Shown: positions 18,071 to 27,158, counted from the first letter of the stretch. The stretch is 64,000 nt of DNA from Reddybacter sp041277045 (GCA_041277045.1 JBGFSY010000004.1:248001-312000); one strand, 5' to 3'. Notes: generated from the letters alone by a model not told the origin. Numbers and translations are program-made.

Positions 18071-18106
18071 GCTCTGTTGGCCAGCCTGTTCGTGCTGGCG
18101 CAGAGC
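18071..18106 (+). other. Stem-loop between ndk and rlmN
   Basis: GCTCTG-ttg-GCCAGC pairs with GCTGGC-g-CAGAGC across an 8-base loop: a 12-pair interrupted hairpin directly after the ndk stop. No U-tract follows, so it is more likely an mRNA 3' stabiliser or partial attenuator than a full terminator. Confidence 0.45.
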
Positions 18107-18135
18107 AATAGCCATCGACACGGTGATAATTAATC

Positions 18136-19299
18136 ATGACGACAACAAACGTGGCATCTAACGATTCGAATGTGGAAAAAGTTAATCTGCTCGGTATGAG
18201 TGAAGAGAAGCTCAGCGCATTTTTTGAAGCGCTGGGCGAAAAACGCTTTCGGGTTAAACAGGTAATGCAATGGATGCATCAGCGTGGCGTGATTGACTTT
18301 GACGCCATGTCCGACCTGTCGAAAGTTCTGCGGGCCAAGCTTGCCACGGTGGCAGAAATCAACTTGCCCGAGCTGGTTAGTGAGCAAACCTCCGAAGACG
18401 GTACGCGCAAATGGTTAGTGCGCGTTGCCGGTGGTAGTTGTATCGAAATGGTTTTTATTCCCGAGGGCAATCGCGGCACCCTGTGTGTGTCCTCGCAAAT
18501 TGGCTGCTCTCTGGATTGCAGTTTTTGTTCCACGGGTAAACAGGGCTTTAATCGCGACCTTAGTGCCGCTGAAATTATCGGCCAACTGTGGATTGCGGCG
18601 AAATCCCTGGATTCTCTCGATCCTACCAAAGATCGCGTCATCAGCAATGTCGTGCTGATGGGCATGGGCGAGCCTCTGCTCAATTTCGATAACGTGGTCG
18701 ATGCCATGAACCTGATGATGCACGACTGCGCTTATGGTTTGTCCAAGCGACGCGTTACCTTAAGCACCGCTGGCGTGGTTCCCGCCCTGGATAAATTGGG
18801 TGATGTCACCGACGTGTCACTGGCAATTTCTTTACATGCTCCTAACGATGAGTTGCGCAATCAGCTGGTGCCCCTGAATCGCAAATACCCAATCGCAGAG
18901 CTGTTGCGTTCGGCCCAGGGTTATTTGGCGAAGTTGCCCGATAAGCGCCGTAAAATCACCCTTGAATACACCCTGATTCGTGAGGTCAACGACCGCCCCG
19001 AGCACGCGCGAGAGCTGGCGGCTCTGCTGGTCGATACCCCCTGTAAAATCAACCTTATTCCCTTCAATCCCTTCGATCAGTCGGATTATCAAAGGGTGTC
19101 GAATAATGCCCTCTACCGCTTCCGCGATATCCTTATTGAAGCGGGTTACACTGTAACGCTGAGAACCACGCGTGGTGATGATATTGACGCTGCCTGCGGA
19201 CAATTGGCCGGGCAGGTCAATGATCGAACAAAGCGCAGTCAGCGTTACCGCCAGCATCAGGAGCAGGGTCTTGAAGCTGTGCGCATTATTCCCAGTTAA
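18136..19299 (+). CDS. rlmN: Dual-specificity 23S rRNA/tRNA methyltransferase RlmN
   Basis: Radical-SAM enzyme that methylates C2 of A2503 in 23S rRNA and A37 in some tRNAs. The 387-aa protein contains the cluster motif Cys-x3-Cys-x2-Cys in GCSLDCSFCSTGKQGF (about residues 121-136) and VLMGMGEPLLNFDNV. The methyl-carrying Cys is in RTTRGDDIDAACGQLAGQV near the C-terminus. Confidence 0.96.
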   Translation: MTTTNVASNDSNVEKVNLLGMSEEKLSAFFEALGEKRFRVKQVMQWMHQRGVIDFDAMSDLSKVLRAKLATVAEINLPELVSEQTSEDGTRKWLVRVAGGSCIEMVFIPEGNRGTLCVSSQIGCSLDCSFCSTGKQGFNRDLSAAEIIGQLWIAAKSLDSLDPTKDRVISNVVLMGMGEPLLNFDNVVDAMNLMMHDCAYGLSKRRVTLSTAGVVPALDKLGDVTDVSLAISLHAPNDELRNQLVPLNRKYPIAELLRSAQGYLAKLPDKRRKITLEYTLIREVNDRPEHARELAALLVDTPCKINLIPFNPFDQSDYQRVSNNALYRFRDILIEAGYTVTLRTTRGDDIDAACGQLAGQVNDRTKRSQRYRQHQEQGLEAVRIIPS

Positions 19300-19335
19300 G
19301 CGTTTGCTTGTGGCGAAATTAAAAACGGAGATGAA

Positions 19336-20229
19336 ATGACACGGCAACGGGTAACGGGTTTAAGTTTGGCCATTGTTATGGTGTTGTGTGCGGCGTGTAC
19401 TGTAACGGAAATGGATTACAGTAAAACCATTGGTTCCAGTTCGGGGAGTGAAGCATCTGCTAGCCGGCATGACAAAAAACGCGATAAGCAAAAAGAAGCC
19501 GCTGAAACTTATGTTCAGCTGGGGCTGGGCTATTTACGTAAGGGTGACAGACAGCGCTCTCGCGCTAACTTGCTGAAGGCTCTGGAGAGGGACGATAAAT
19601 CTGCAGCTGCCCATAATGGACTTGCCTTGCTTTCTCAGCTCGAAGATGAGAAAGCATTAGCTGAAGAGCATTTTAAAAAAGCTATTGGTTTTGAGCCTGA
19701 GCTGACTCGGGTACGCAATAATTATGGCGTTTTCCTGTTTCGTCAGAAGCGTTATGAGGATGCCGAGAAGCAATTTTTAATCGCTTCAGAAGATATTAGC
19801 TATGCGCGTCGCGCCAATGTCTTTTTTAGTATCGGCCAGATTGCAAAAAAGTTAAGTAAGCCTGAAGAGGCAAAACAAGCCTGGGAAAAAGCCATTAAAT
19901 TAAACCCCAGCCTGCCAAGGCCATTTCTTGCGCTTGCCGAGGTTTATTTTAAAGCGGGTGACTACCCCAAAACTAAACGCTACCTTGAACACTATGAAAC
20001 GCTGAGCAAGCCCTCTCCCAGAGCCCTTTGGCTAGCTGTTCGTCTTGAGCATGCTTTTGGCAATAAAGACGGTGTGGCGAGTAAGGCTATGGCGTTAAAA
20101 AATATGTTTCCTTATTCTGAGGAAACCCTCGAGTACAAGGCGTGGTTGAAAGCGCAGGAAAAGGGTGTGAAAAGTTTATTTCTCGATACCCTGGACACGC
20201 TCGAGTACAAAGATTTATTGAAGAGCTAA
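19336..20229 (+). CDS. pilW: Type IV pilus biogenesis/stability lipoprotein PilW (PilF)
   Basis: TPR outer-membrane pilotin-like protein that helps the PilQ secretin assemble. The signal peptide ends in a lipobox (VLCAACTVTEM, Cys ~20). Tandem TPR motifs run from residue ~50 (AETYVQLGLGYLRKGDRQRS, then HNGLALLSQ, VRNNYGVFLFRQ, FFSIGQIAKKL, FLALAEVYFKAGD). Length 297 aa, slightly longer than the usual ~250. It lies between rlmN and ispG; the gene expected next to it, rodZ, is not present. Confidence 0.88.
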   Translation: MTRQRVTGLSLAIVMVLCAACTVTEMDYSKTIGSSSGSEASASRHDKKRDKQKEAAETYVQLGLGYLRKGDRQRSRANLLKALERDDKSAAAHNGLALLSQLEDEKALAEEHFKKAIGFEPELTRVRNNYGVFLFRQKRYEDAEKQFLIASEDISYARRANVFFSIGQIAKKLSKPEEAKQAWEKAIKLNPSLPRPFLALAEVYFKAGDYPKTKRYLEHYETLSKPSPRALWLAVRLEHAFGNKDGVASKAMALKNMFPYSEETLEYKAWLKAQEKGVKSLFLDTLDTLEYKDLLKS

Positions 20230-20251
20230 TAGGTTTCATCACAAAACCTAT
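20229..20251. other. Perfect 8-bp inverted repeat after pilW
   Basis: ATAGGTTT and AAACCTAT flank a 7-base loop and overlap the pilW stop. No T-run follows. It could be a weak terminator or an mRNA end structure in the pilW-ispG spacer. Confidence 0.4.
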
Positions 20252-20330
20252 CAAGGTTTGGCTTAGACCCTACTGTTTGCCTTCCGCTGTGATTAGCGCA
20301 TTATGAACGTTGTACTGAGTATTAATTAAC

Positions 20331-21458
20331 ATGTTTGCAGAAAATCCTATTAAACGTCGCAAGAGCCGCCAGGTGATGGTCGGCGATGTTGCCGTTGGCG
20401 GCGATGCGCCGATTACTATCCAGAGCATGACGAATACCGATACCTGCGATGTGCCGGCAACCGTTGCGCAAATACAGCGTATTGTCGATGCCGGGGCCGA
20501 TATTGTCCGTGTGTCTGTCCCCACCATGGATGCCGCCGATGCCTTTGGTGCAATTCGCCAGCAGGTAAATGTGCCGCTGGTGGCCGATATCCATTTCGAT
20601 CATAAAATTGCCCTCAAGGTAGCCGACCTCGGTGTCGACTGTCTGCGCATTAACCCCGGTAATATTGGTCGCGATGACAGAGTGCGAGCTGTGGTCGAAA
20701 AAGCGCGCGACTTAAATATCCCGATTCGCATTGGTGTAAATGCCGGCTCACTGGGTAAAGAATTACAGCGTAAATACGGCGAGCCGACACCGGAGGCCAT
20801 GGTCGAGTCTGCCATGCGCCATATCGATATTCTCGATAAGATGAATTTTGATAACTTTAAATTAAGCCTTAAAGCCTCTGACATATTTATGACCCTGGCG
20901 GCCTATCGCTTAATTGCCGATCAAACCGATTGCCCCTTACATTTAGGCATAACCGAAGCCGGTGGTTTGCGGGCGGGCACGGTAAAGTCAGCCGTGGGAA
21001 TTGGTGCCTTATTGCTCGACGGTATTGGTGACACGCTGCGTGTCTCACTGGCGGCTGACCCCGTTGAAGAAATCAAAGTCGGCTGGGACTTATTAAAAAG
21101 CCTGCGCCTGCGCAGTAAAGGTATTAACTTTATTGCCTGTCCCAGTTGCTCGCGGCAAAATTTTGATGTGATTAAAACCATGGAAGCCCTCGAAAGTCGC
21201 CTCGACGATATTCGAGAACCGATGGATGTGGCGGTGATTGGCTGCATCGTCAACGGCCCGGGCGAAGCTAAAATCGCCGATATGGGTTTAACCGGAGGCA
21301 CACCGAAAAACCTGCTTTATATTGACGGCAAACCGTTTACCAAAATTGAACCGGACAACTTGATTGAAGATCTTGAGCGCGCCATTCGAGCCAAGGCAGA
21401 AGAAAAATCTCTGGCCCGTGAACACTTGATTGCCAGCGATCACAGCATTACCGATTAA
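20331..21458 (+). CDS. ispG: 4-hydroxy-3-methylbut-2-enyl diphosphate synthase IspG
   Basis: [4Fe-4S] enzyme of the MEP isoprenoid pathway. The 375-aa TIM-barrel plus cluster domain starts with NPIKRRKSRQVMVGDVAVGG; the cluster cysteines are in IACPSCSRQNFD (about residues 268-271) and IGCIVNGPGEAK (about residue 303). Its place before hisS is standard. Confidence 0.97.
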   Translation: MFAENPIKRRKSRQVMVGDVAVGGDAPITIQSMTNTDTCDVPATVAQIQRIVDAGADIVRVSVPTMDAADAFGAIRQQVNVPLVADIHFDHKIALKVADLGVDCLRINPGNIGRDDRVRAVVEKARDLNIPIRIGVNAGSLGKELQRKYGEPTPEAMVESAMRHIDILDKMNFDNFKLSLKASDIFMTLAAYRLIADQTDCPLHLGITEAGGLRAGTVKSAVGIGALLLDGIGDTLRVSLAADPVEEIKVGWDLLKSLRLRSKGINFIACPSCSRQNFDVIKTMEALESRLDDIREPMDVAVIGCIVNGPGEAKIADMGLTGGTPKNLLYIDGKPFTKIEPDNLIEDLERAIRAKAEEKSLAREHLIASDHSITD

Positions 21459-21499
21459 GCGAACAATTAAACGTACGATTAAACGTACGATTAAACTGA
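21452..21499. repeat. 12-bp tandem repeat (about 4 copies) between ispG and hisS
   Basis: Four copies of a 12-base unit (CGATTAAACGTA, with CGATTAAGCGAA, CAATTAAACGTA and CGATTAAACTGA as variants) run from the last ispG codons into the hisS leader. Copy number could change the length of the hisS 5' region. Confidence 0.85.
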
Positions 21500-21525
21500 T
21501 AGCGACGAAAAAGAGAGCCACCACC

Positions 21526-22794
21526 TTGAGTAAAATACAGTCCCTGCGGGGCATGAGCGATCTGCTCCCCGAGCAATCGGCAGTTTGGCAATATCTCGAA
21601 GATAAAATCCTCACGGTGTTACAGAGCTACGGCTACCGAGAGATTCGTTTTCCCATCCTCGAGAATACCGAGTTATTCAAACGCTCCATCGGCGAGGTCA
21701 CCGACATCGTCGAAAAGGAAATGTACACCTTTGCCGACCGCAATGACGAGAGCGTGACACTGCGCCCCGAGGGCACAGCGGGCTGCGTGCGTGCCAGTGA
21801 GCAAAATGGCCTGCTCTACAATCAAATACAACGTCTCTGGTATCGCGGCCCGATGTTTCGCTACGAGCGCCCACAAAAGGGTCGGCTGCGACAGTTTCAC
21901 CAGTTCGGTGCTGAGGTTTTTGGCCTGCAGGGGCCGGACATCGATGCCGAACTGCTGACCATGACAGCGCGGCTGTGGCGTGAGCTGGGCATTAGCGAAC
22001 ACCTCACCTTACAATTAAATTCTCTGGGTACGGCGGCCTGTCGAGTGACTTATCGCGAGGCTCTGGTGGTTTATTTAAGCGCCTACAAAGATCAGCTCGA
22101 TGAAGACAGCCAACGTCGCCTCGATACCAACCCGCTGCGTATTCTCGACAGTAAAAGCCCCCAGACTCAGGAAATTCTCGCCGGTGCACCGAAGCTTGAT
22201 GAATTCCTCGATGAAGAATCACAAACCCACTTTGCACAACTATGCAGTTTGCTCGATGCGGCGGGAGTGGCCTATGAAATCAACCATAAGTTGGTGCGCG
22301 GTCTCGACTACTACGGTAAAACCGTTTTTGAATGGGTGACTGACGCACTGGGTGCTCAGGGTACCGTTTGTGCCGGAGGGCGTTACGATGGGCTGGTTGA
22401 ACAGCTCGGCGGCAAGCCGACACCCGCTGTGGGCTTTGGCCTTGGCGAAGAGCGTTTAGCCTTGTTACTTGACGCCGTGGGAGCAGTGCCCGATAGTGTC
22501 GGCCGGCATCTCGATGGCTACTTAGTTGCAGTCGGTGATGTATCGACGGCAGCACTGCTGATGAGTGAGGAGTTGCGTACAAAGTGCCCCCAATTGCGTT
22601 TGCAAAATCACTGCGGTGGTGGCAGCTTCAAAAACCAGTTGAAGAAGGCTGACCGCAGCGGTGCTGACATTGCGCTGATTGTGGGCGAAGATGAAGCTTC
22701 GGCGGGTACCTTAACAATAAAGTATTTGCGTCAGAGTAAAGATCAGGTGACGGTTTCTCTGGATGAAGCTGTTGTGCTCTTGAGCGAAACCTGA
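21526..22794 (+). CDS. hisS: Histidine--tRNA ligase
   Basis: Class II aminoacyl-tRNA synthetase. Conserved pieces are IQSLRGMSDLLP at the N-terminus, TLRPEGTAGCVRA (motif 2 area), MFRYERPQKGRLRQFHQFG, LVRGLDYYGKTVFEW (His-binding) and CAGGRYDGLVEQLGG. I choose the TTG at 21526 (LSKIQSLRGMSD, 422 aa) because it matches the family N-terminus and follows a purine-rich GAGAG; the upstream frame is tandem-repeat sequence. Confidence 0.96.
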   Translation: MSKIQSLRGMSDLLPEQSAVWQYLEDKILTVLQSYGYREIRFPILENTELFKRSIGEVTDIVEKEMYTFADRNDESVTLRPEGTAGCVRASEQNGLLYNQIQRLWYRGPMFRYERPQKGRLRQFHQFGAEVFGLQGPDIDAELLTMTARLWRELGISEHLTLQLNSLGTAACRVTYREALVVYLSAYKDQLDEDSQRRLDTNPLRILDSKSPQTQEILAGAPKLDEFLDEESQTHFAQLCSLLDAAGVAYEINHKLVRGLDYYGKTVFEWVTDALGAQGTVCAGGRYDGLVEQLGGKPTPAVGFGLGEERLALLLDAVGAVPDSVGRHLDGYLVAVGDVSTAALLMSEELRTKCPQLRLQNHCGGGSFKNQLKKADRSGADIALIVGEDEASAGTLTIKYLRQSKDQVTVSLDEAVVLLSET

Positions 22795-22901
22795 AATTGC
22801 ACGATCAACTTACCTTGTACTAAAGATTATCGAAACAATTAAAGTACAGCGGTCTGTTTTTGGACTGTTTGTGAAAACTAAAAATGTTATGGAAATAAAC
22901 T

Positions 22902-23600
22902 GTGGCTGAACATCTTACCGACGAACAACAACTCGAATCTCTGAAGCACTGGTGGAAGGAAAACGGCATGCAGCTGGTGCTGGTAGTTGCTCTTGCCGTG
23001 GGTGGCTGGTACGCCTGGCAGCAGTGGCAAGGTAACAAGAAAGCGAAGGCCGAGTTGGGTTCCCTCATTTATATTGAGATGATGGACATCGCTTCCCTGG
23101 CGCCACTAAGCGCCTTGCTGGACGAGCAACGCGAAGCGATGGTTGAGAAATCACAAATATTGAAAAAGGATTACGAGGATACACAGTACGCCCACTATGC
23201 CAGCCTGCTTTTAGCAAAGCTCGCCGTGGCCGAGAAGCGTCTCGATGATGCGGCTTTGGAATTGCAGGCGGTGATTGATAACACCAAAGGTGAAGAGCTG
23301 TCTTATATTGCTCGTATGCGCCTGGCTCGTCTGGAAATGGGTAGAAAGAATTATCCGCAAGCGCTACAGGTGCTTGAGGGTGATATCCCGCCAGGTATAC
23401 TGGCTAGCGTCGCAGAATTACGGGGTGATATTCATTTGTTTGCCGGTGACCAGTCGGCAGCTCGTGCGGCTTATCAAAGTGCACTCGATGCTCTTGGCGG
23501 CGGTGATCAGCGTCAGAAAGCTTTATTAGAACTTAAGCTTAATCAGGTTCTACCCGGCAAAGTTAACGTTATTGAAGCCACTACTGGGAATGACACATGA
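22902..23600 (+). CDS. yfgM: Ancillary SecYEG translocon subunit YfgM
   Basis: Single-pass inner-membrane protein with a periplasmic TPR-like domain that works with PpiD and SecYEG. The 232-aa sequence has a short cytoplasmic part (HLTDEQQLESLKHWWKENG), one transmembrane helix (residues ~24-43, LVLVVALAVGGWYAW) and a helical C-domain. The start is GTG at 22902. It overlaps bamB by 4 bases, the usual partner gene. Confidence 0.93.
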   Translation: MAEHLTDEQQLESLKHWWKENGMQLVLVVALAVGGWYAWQQWQGNKKAKAELGSLIYIEMMDIASLAPLSALLDEQREAMVEKSQILKKDYEDTQYAHYASLLLAKLAVAEKRLDDAALELQAVIDNTKGEELSYIARMRLARLEMGRKNYPQALQVLEGDIPPGILASVAELRGDIHLFAGDQSAARAAYQSALDALGGGDQRQKALLELKLNQVLPGKVNVIEATTGNDT

Positions 23601-24841
23601 GTCGTCTGTTTTGTGTTTTGTTCTGCGCCCTGTTTTTAAGTGGCTGTAGCTGGCTCTGGAGTGACGGTTACAGTGGGGATGGTGAGCAGCCTGAAGCCAG
23701 TGAACCGGCAAACTTTGATGATTCTGATTCTGATTCTGATTCTGAAGATAGCGACGAAGATGAAGAAACTGAGACCAAGCCCAAAGATCTTGAGTCAATC
23801 GATGCGACCGTCAAAATCAAAAAAATCTGGCGCAAATCTATTGGTAGTAGTGACGAGGTTTACCAGCCAACGCTACACCCGGCTTTATTCGATGGCCACG
23901 TTTATGCGGCTAGCAACCAAGGTCGAATCAGTGCCTGGTCTATAGAAAAGGGTAAACGCCTGTGGCGTATTGATCTCGATTTGCCACTCACCGGTGGCGT
24001 GGGTATTGGTGCGGGTCTGGTCGCTGTGGGTACGCCAAAGGGTGAGCTTATTGCTCTTGATGCGGCAACGGGTGAAGAGCGCTGGCGAGTAACCTTGAGT
24101 AGTGAAATTCTTTCGGCTCCTGCTGCTTTCTCAGAGATACTGGTTGCGCAAACGCAGGATGGGAAAGTTTATGGCCTGTCTGTCGCCAGTGGTGAGGAAG
24201 TGTGGCGGTATGCCATCGAAGTCCCTGTATTGACGCTGAGGGGCACGGCGGCACCTTTGATTACTGAGCGCATGGTGGTCACAGGCTTTGCTAGCGGCAA
24301 ACTGGTCGCGCTTAACGCTGCAACGGGCGCTCTCCTCTGGGAGGCGAAGTTGGCAGCCGGTGAGGGCAAAACCGAGCTGGAAAAAATGGTCGACGTCAAT
24401 AGTCCGGTCATGGGCAATGGCGTGGTTTATGCCACCAGTTATCAGGGGCGTGCCGGCGCATTTAGTCGTGGTACGGGTCGTGAATTATGGGCGCAAAAAA
24501 GCTCAAGCTATCATCCTCCTGCTTTTGGCTCGGGGCGTTTATTTGTCGCCGACGCCGAGGATCAGGTCTTGCGTTTGAGATCTTCGGGCGGACGTGCTGA
24601 ATGGACGAACACCGACTTACTACGTCGCGGTCTGACGCCGCCTCTGGCAGTAGCCGGTTATGTGTTGGTTGCGGATGGCGAAGGCTATCTTCACGCTTTG
24701 TCCCAAACTGATGGTTCTATCGTCGGCCGCGTTAAAGTTGACGGCGATGGTGTGGGCGTAGCGATGGTCACCGATGGCGAGACTATTTTTGTCCAGGACA
24801 AGGACGACGACCTTACGGCCTATCAGCTGCGGGAAAAGTGA
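23597..24841 (+). CDS. bamB: Outer membrane protein assembly factor BamB
   Basis: Lipoprotein of the BAM complex with a PQQ-like eight-bladed beta-propeller. The lipobox is LFLSGCSWL (Cys ~17). Residues ~35-60 form an unusually acidic Asp/Ser/Glu linker encoded by a GATTCT hexanucleotide repeat (23720-23743). Blade motifs include YAASNQGRISAWSIEKGKRL and VYGLSVASGEEVWRYAI. Total 414 aa, longer than the common ~390 because of the linker. Confidence 0.95.
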   Translation: MSRLFCVLFCALFLSGCSWLWSDGYSGDGEQPEASEPANFDDSDSDSDSEDSDEDEETETKPKDLESIDATVKIKKIWRKSIGSSDEVYQPTLHPALFDGHVYAASNQGRISAWSIEKGKRLWRIDLDLPLTGGVGIGAGLVAVGTPKGELIALDAATGEERWRVTLSSEILSAPAAFSEILVAQTQDGKVYGLSVASGEEVWRYAIEVPVLTLRGTAAPLITERMVVTGFASGKLVALNAATGALLWEAKLAAGEGKTELEKMVDVNSPVMGNGVVYATSYQGRAGAFSRGTGRELWAQKSSSYHPPAFGSGRLFVADAEDQVLRLRSSGGRAEWTNTDLLRRGLTPPLAVAGYVLVADGEGYLHALSQTDGSIVGRVKVDGDGVGVAMVTDGETIFVQDKDDDLTAYQLREK

Positions 24842-24894
24842 TATTTTCTTAGACGCCTTTAGGTAAATACACGGCAATATTCATTGGCCGTACG

Positions 24895-24916
24895 ACACGA
24901 GCAAATCGTGTAAAAT
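24895..24916 (+). promoter_or_regulatory. Palindrome and -10-like element upstream of der
   Basis: ACACGA and TCGTGT flank GCAAA (24895-24911) and run directly into TAAAAT (24911-24916), a possible -10 box for der. No clear -35 is seen, so an operator overlapping the promoter is only a suggestion. Confidence 0.3.
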
Positions 24917-24941
24917 AGCTTCCCTTTAGTCAGAATCAGAG

Positions 24942-24975
24942 CCTGGGTTATAGAATCCGGGCTTCTTCTTTTGTT
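24942..24975 (+). terminator. Hairpin with pyrimidine tail in the der leader
   Basis: GCCTGGGTT and AATCCGGGC can pair (two G-U pairs) around a short loop, followed by TTCTTCTTTT, 37 bases before the der start. It may be a weak terminator or leader attenuator after bamB. Confidence 0.35.
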
Positions 24976-25011
24976 TCTGAACCCCTTTTATTTTTCTGAA
25001 AGTCACGGCCT

Positions 25012-26406
25012 ATGTTACCTGTAATTGCACTTGTCGGACGCCCCAATGTGGGCAAATCCACCCTGTTTAATCGACTCACTCGCAGTCGTGATGCCCTGGT
25101 GGCCAACTACTCCGGTCTCACCCGTGACCGGAAATTCGGTGAGGGTGTGATCGACGAGCAGCGCTATATGGTGGTTGATACCGGCGGCATTACCGGCGAA
25201 GAGGAGGGTATTGACTCCGCCATGGCGCGACAGTCAGAGCTGGCAATGGAAGAGGCCGATTTGATTTTTTTCATCGTCGACGCCCGCGCCGGTTTAACCC
25301 CGGTGGATGAAGCCATTGCCCGCCGGCTGCGCCAAAAAGAACTGCCGGTACTGCTGGTGGTGAATAAAATTGACGGTGTCGATCCCGATATTGCCCTGGC
25401 TGACTTTTATCGACTGGGTATTGGCGAGGTGCACCCAACCACGGCCACCCACGGTCGCGGTGTGAAAACCTTAATGGCAAAAGCCCTCGAGCGCTTTCCG
25501 AAAGATGCCGAGGGCAATAATAAACTGGCCACCGGCATTAAAATGGCCGTGGTCGGGCGCCCCAATGTCGGTAAGTCGACCCTGGTCAATCGCCTGCTTG
25601 GTGAGCAGCGCGTCGTGGTTTATGACGAGCCGGGCACCACCCGCGACAGTATTTATATCGAGTACGAGCGCAATGGTAAGCAGTACACCCTGATTGACAC
25701 CGCTGGTGTGCGGCGCCGAAAAAACGTCTCATTAACCGTCGAAAAATTCTCCATCGTCAAAACCCTGCAGGCCATTGACGACGCCAACGTGGTTATTTTA
25801 TTGATCGATGCCCACGAGGGCCTGGTTGAGCAAGATATGCATTTAATGGGCGCCGCTATTGATGCCGGTCGCGCTCTGGTCGTAGCCGTCAATAAATGGG
25901 ACGGCATGGAAGACGGCGAACGAGAATGGCTGAAAAAAGAACTCAAGCGCCGCCTGCGCTTTGCTGAGTTCGCCGACATCCACTTTATCTCCGCCCTCCA
26001 CGGCACCGGTGTTGGCCATCTTTATAAGTCGGTGGAAAAAGCCTACCACTCCGCGACCGACAGCCTGAGTACCAACCGTTTAACCCAGGTGCTTGAAGAT
26101 GCCGTCAGCGATCACGCCCCACCCATGGTTAAAGGCCGCCGCATTAAATTGCGCTACGCACACGCCGGGGGTCGCAATCCCCCCGTCATCGTTATTCACG
26201 GCACCCAGACCGAATCGGTGCCAGCCCACTACAAACGCTTTCTCGAAAAAACTTTCCGCCGCGCCCTCGACCTGCACGGCACACCAATACGCATAGAAAT
26301 GCGCTCTGGGGATAATCCCTATGCCGGGCGTAAGAAAGTGAGTGCGAAGGAGACGGGTAAGAAACGGCATTTGATGCGTGGAAAGAAAGATAGGCCGTCG
26401 CGTTAG
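25012..26406 (+). CDS. der: Ribosome biogenesis GTPase Der (EngA)
   Basis: Essential tandem GTPase acting in 50S subunit maturation. Two G domains are visible: G1 boxes GRPNVGKSTLFNRL (residue ~8) and GRPNVGKSTLVNRL (residue ~182), with NKID and NKWD G4 motifs. A C-terminal KH-like domain (KGRRIKLRYAHAGGRNPPV) and a basic tail follow. Length 464 aa. It is the last gene of this plus-strand run. Confidence 0.97.
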   Translation: MLPVIALVGRPNVGKSTLFNRLTRSRDALVANYSGLTRDRKFGEGVIDEQRYMVVDTGGITGEEEGIDSAMARQSELAMEEADLIFFIVDARAGLTPVDEAIARRLRQKELPVLLVVNKIDGVDPDIALADFYRLGIGEVHPTTATHGRGVKTLMAKALERFPKDAEGNNKLATGIKMAVVGRPNVGKSTLVNRLLGEQRVVVYDEPGTTRDSIYIEYERNGKQYTLIDTAGVRRRKNVSLTVEKFSIVKTLQAIDDANVVILLIDAHEGLVEQDMHLMGAAIDAGRALVVAVNKWDGMEDGEREWLKKELKRRLRFAEFADIHFISALHGTGVGHLYKSVEKAYHSATDSLSTNRLTQVLEDAVSDHAPPMVKGRRIKLRYAHAGGRNPPVIVIHGTQTESVPAHYKRFLEKTFRRALDLHGTPIRIEMRSGDNPYAGRKKVSAKETGKKRHLMRGKKDRPSR

Positions 26407-26477
26407 AAAGTAAAAAACTATTTGTACGAGTTCTCAGGGCTTAACGACTGAAGCGTAGTTTAATAGGGTATTGGCCA

Positions 26478-27116
26478 TTAAGACATGCTGTATGTTTCAT
26501 CGTAAATATCTGAAAGCTTACGACCCTCATAAAACCAATAAGGCGCGGGGCGTAATGGCTTTTCAGTTTGAAGTAATTTCTTGGTCAAGGCAGTGAGTGA
26601 ATAAGACCCTCCCTTGTATGTAACCCTCGATTCAGACTCGATGATGCAACTTGCCTCAAAAGTTGAAAAGTTTAGAGTTGTGCCTAACGTTAGCCCCATT
26701 TCGATAAAGTTCTGTCTTGGTCTTTGTGCTTTTAATTTAGTAGAAGCTGTTTTCGAATCAATATCGACAGCCTCAGCTTCCTTTTGAAGTTGAGGTGTTA
26801 CGTCTTCGATTATCATAAGTTCAAGTAATGTAATGGCTTGCTCGGGTGCAATTTGAAAGAACTCTCGTTTTGGATTTAATCTGTAAGGGCCGAAGGCCAT
26901 GTGAAAAGCTTTTTCAACTTTTGATTCATCAGCGACCCGGCCCGCAAATTCACATTCAAATGGAACAGGGACGCCAGTTGAATATAATTCACTTAGTCGT
27001 GCATCCACACTACCTCTCGTGGTCTTCCCAATTTTAACAAGCCCTTGCATAGCTGGATTTGTTAAAACGTAAACTATTCCTGACTTTGATTCTTGATCCA
27101 TGGTCTGAATCCCCAT
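26478..27116 (-). CDS. GIY-YIG nuclease-like protein (T5orf172 type) with C-terminal RAMA-like domain
   Basis: The N-terminal ~95 residues resemble the T5orf172 branch of GIY-YIG: GIVYVLTNPAMQGLVKIGKT, then RLSELYSTGVPVPFECEFAG and KREFFQIAPEQAI. Residues ~140-210 (IEMGLTLGTTLNF, ITYKGG-like VTYKGGSYSLTALTKK, PAPYWFYEGRKLSDIYDETY) look like the RAMA/DUF4357 type of module found next to restriction enzymes. Substrate unknown. It is isolated, convergent with der, more AT-rich than its neighbours, and probably acquired. The domain calls are by eye. Confidence 0.65.
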   Translation of the reverse strand: MGIQTMDQESKSGIVYVLTNPAMQGLVKIGKTTRGSVDARLSELYSTGVPVPFECEFAGRVADESKVEKAFHMAFGPYRLNPKREFFQIAPEQAITLLELMIIEDVTPQLQKEAEAVDIDSKTASTKLKAQRPRQNFIEMGLTLGTTLNFSTFEASCIIESESRVTYKGGSYSLTALTKKLLQTEKPLRPAPYWFYEGRKLSDIYDETYSMS

Positions 27117-27158
27117 CGTCCTTAATTACTTGTTAAGTAGCTTTGTTATGTGGATAGG

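Noticed and set aside
21430..21525. Upstream start for hisS
   Set aside because: The extra residues come from the 12-bp tandem repeat and overlap ispG; the TTG at 21526 matches family N-termini.
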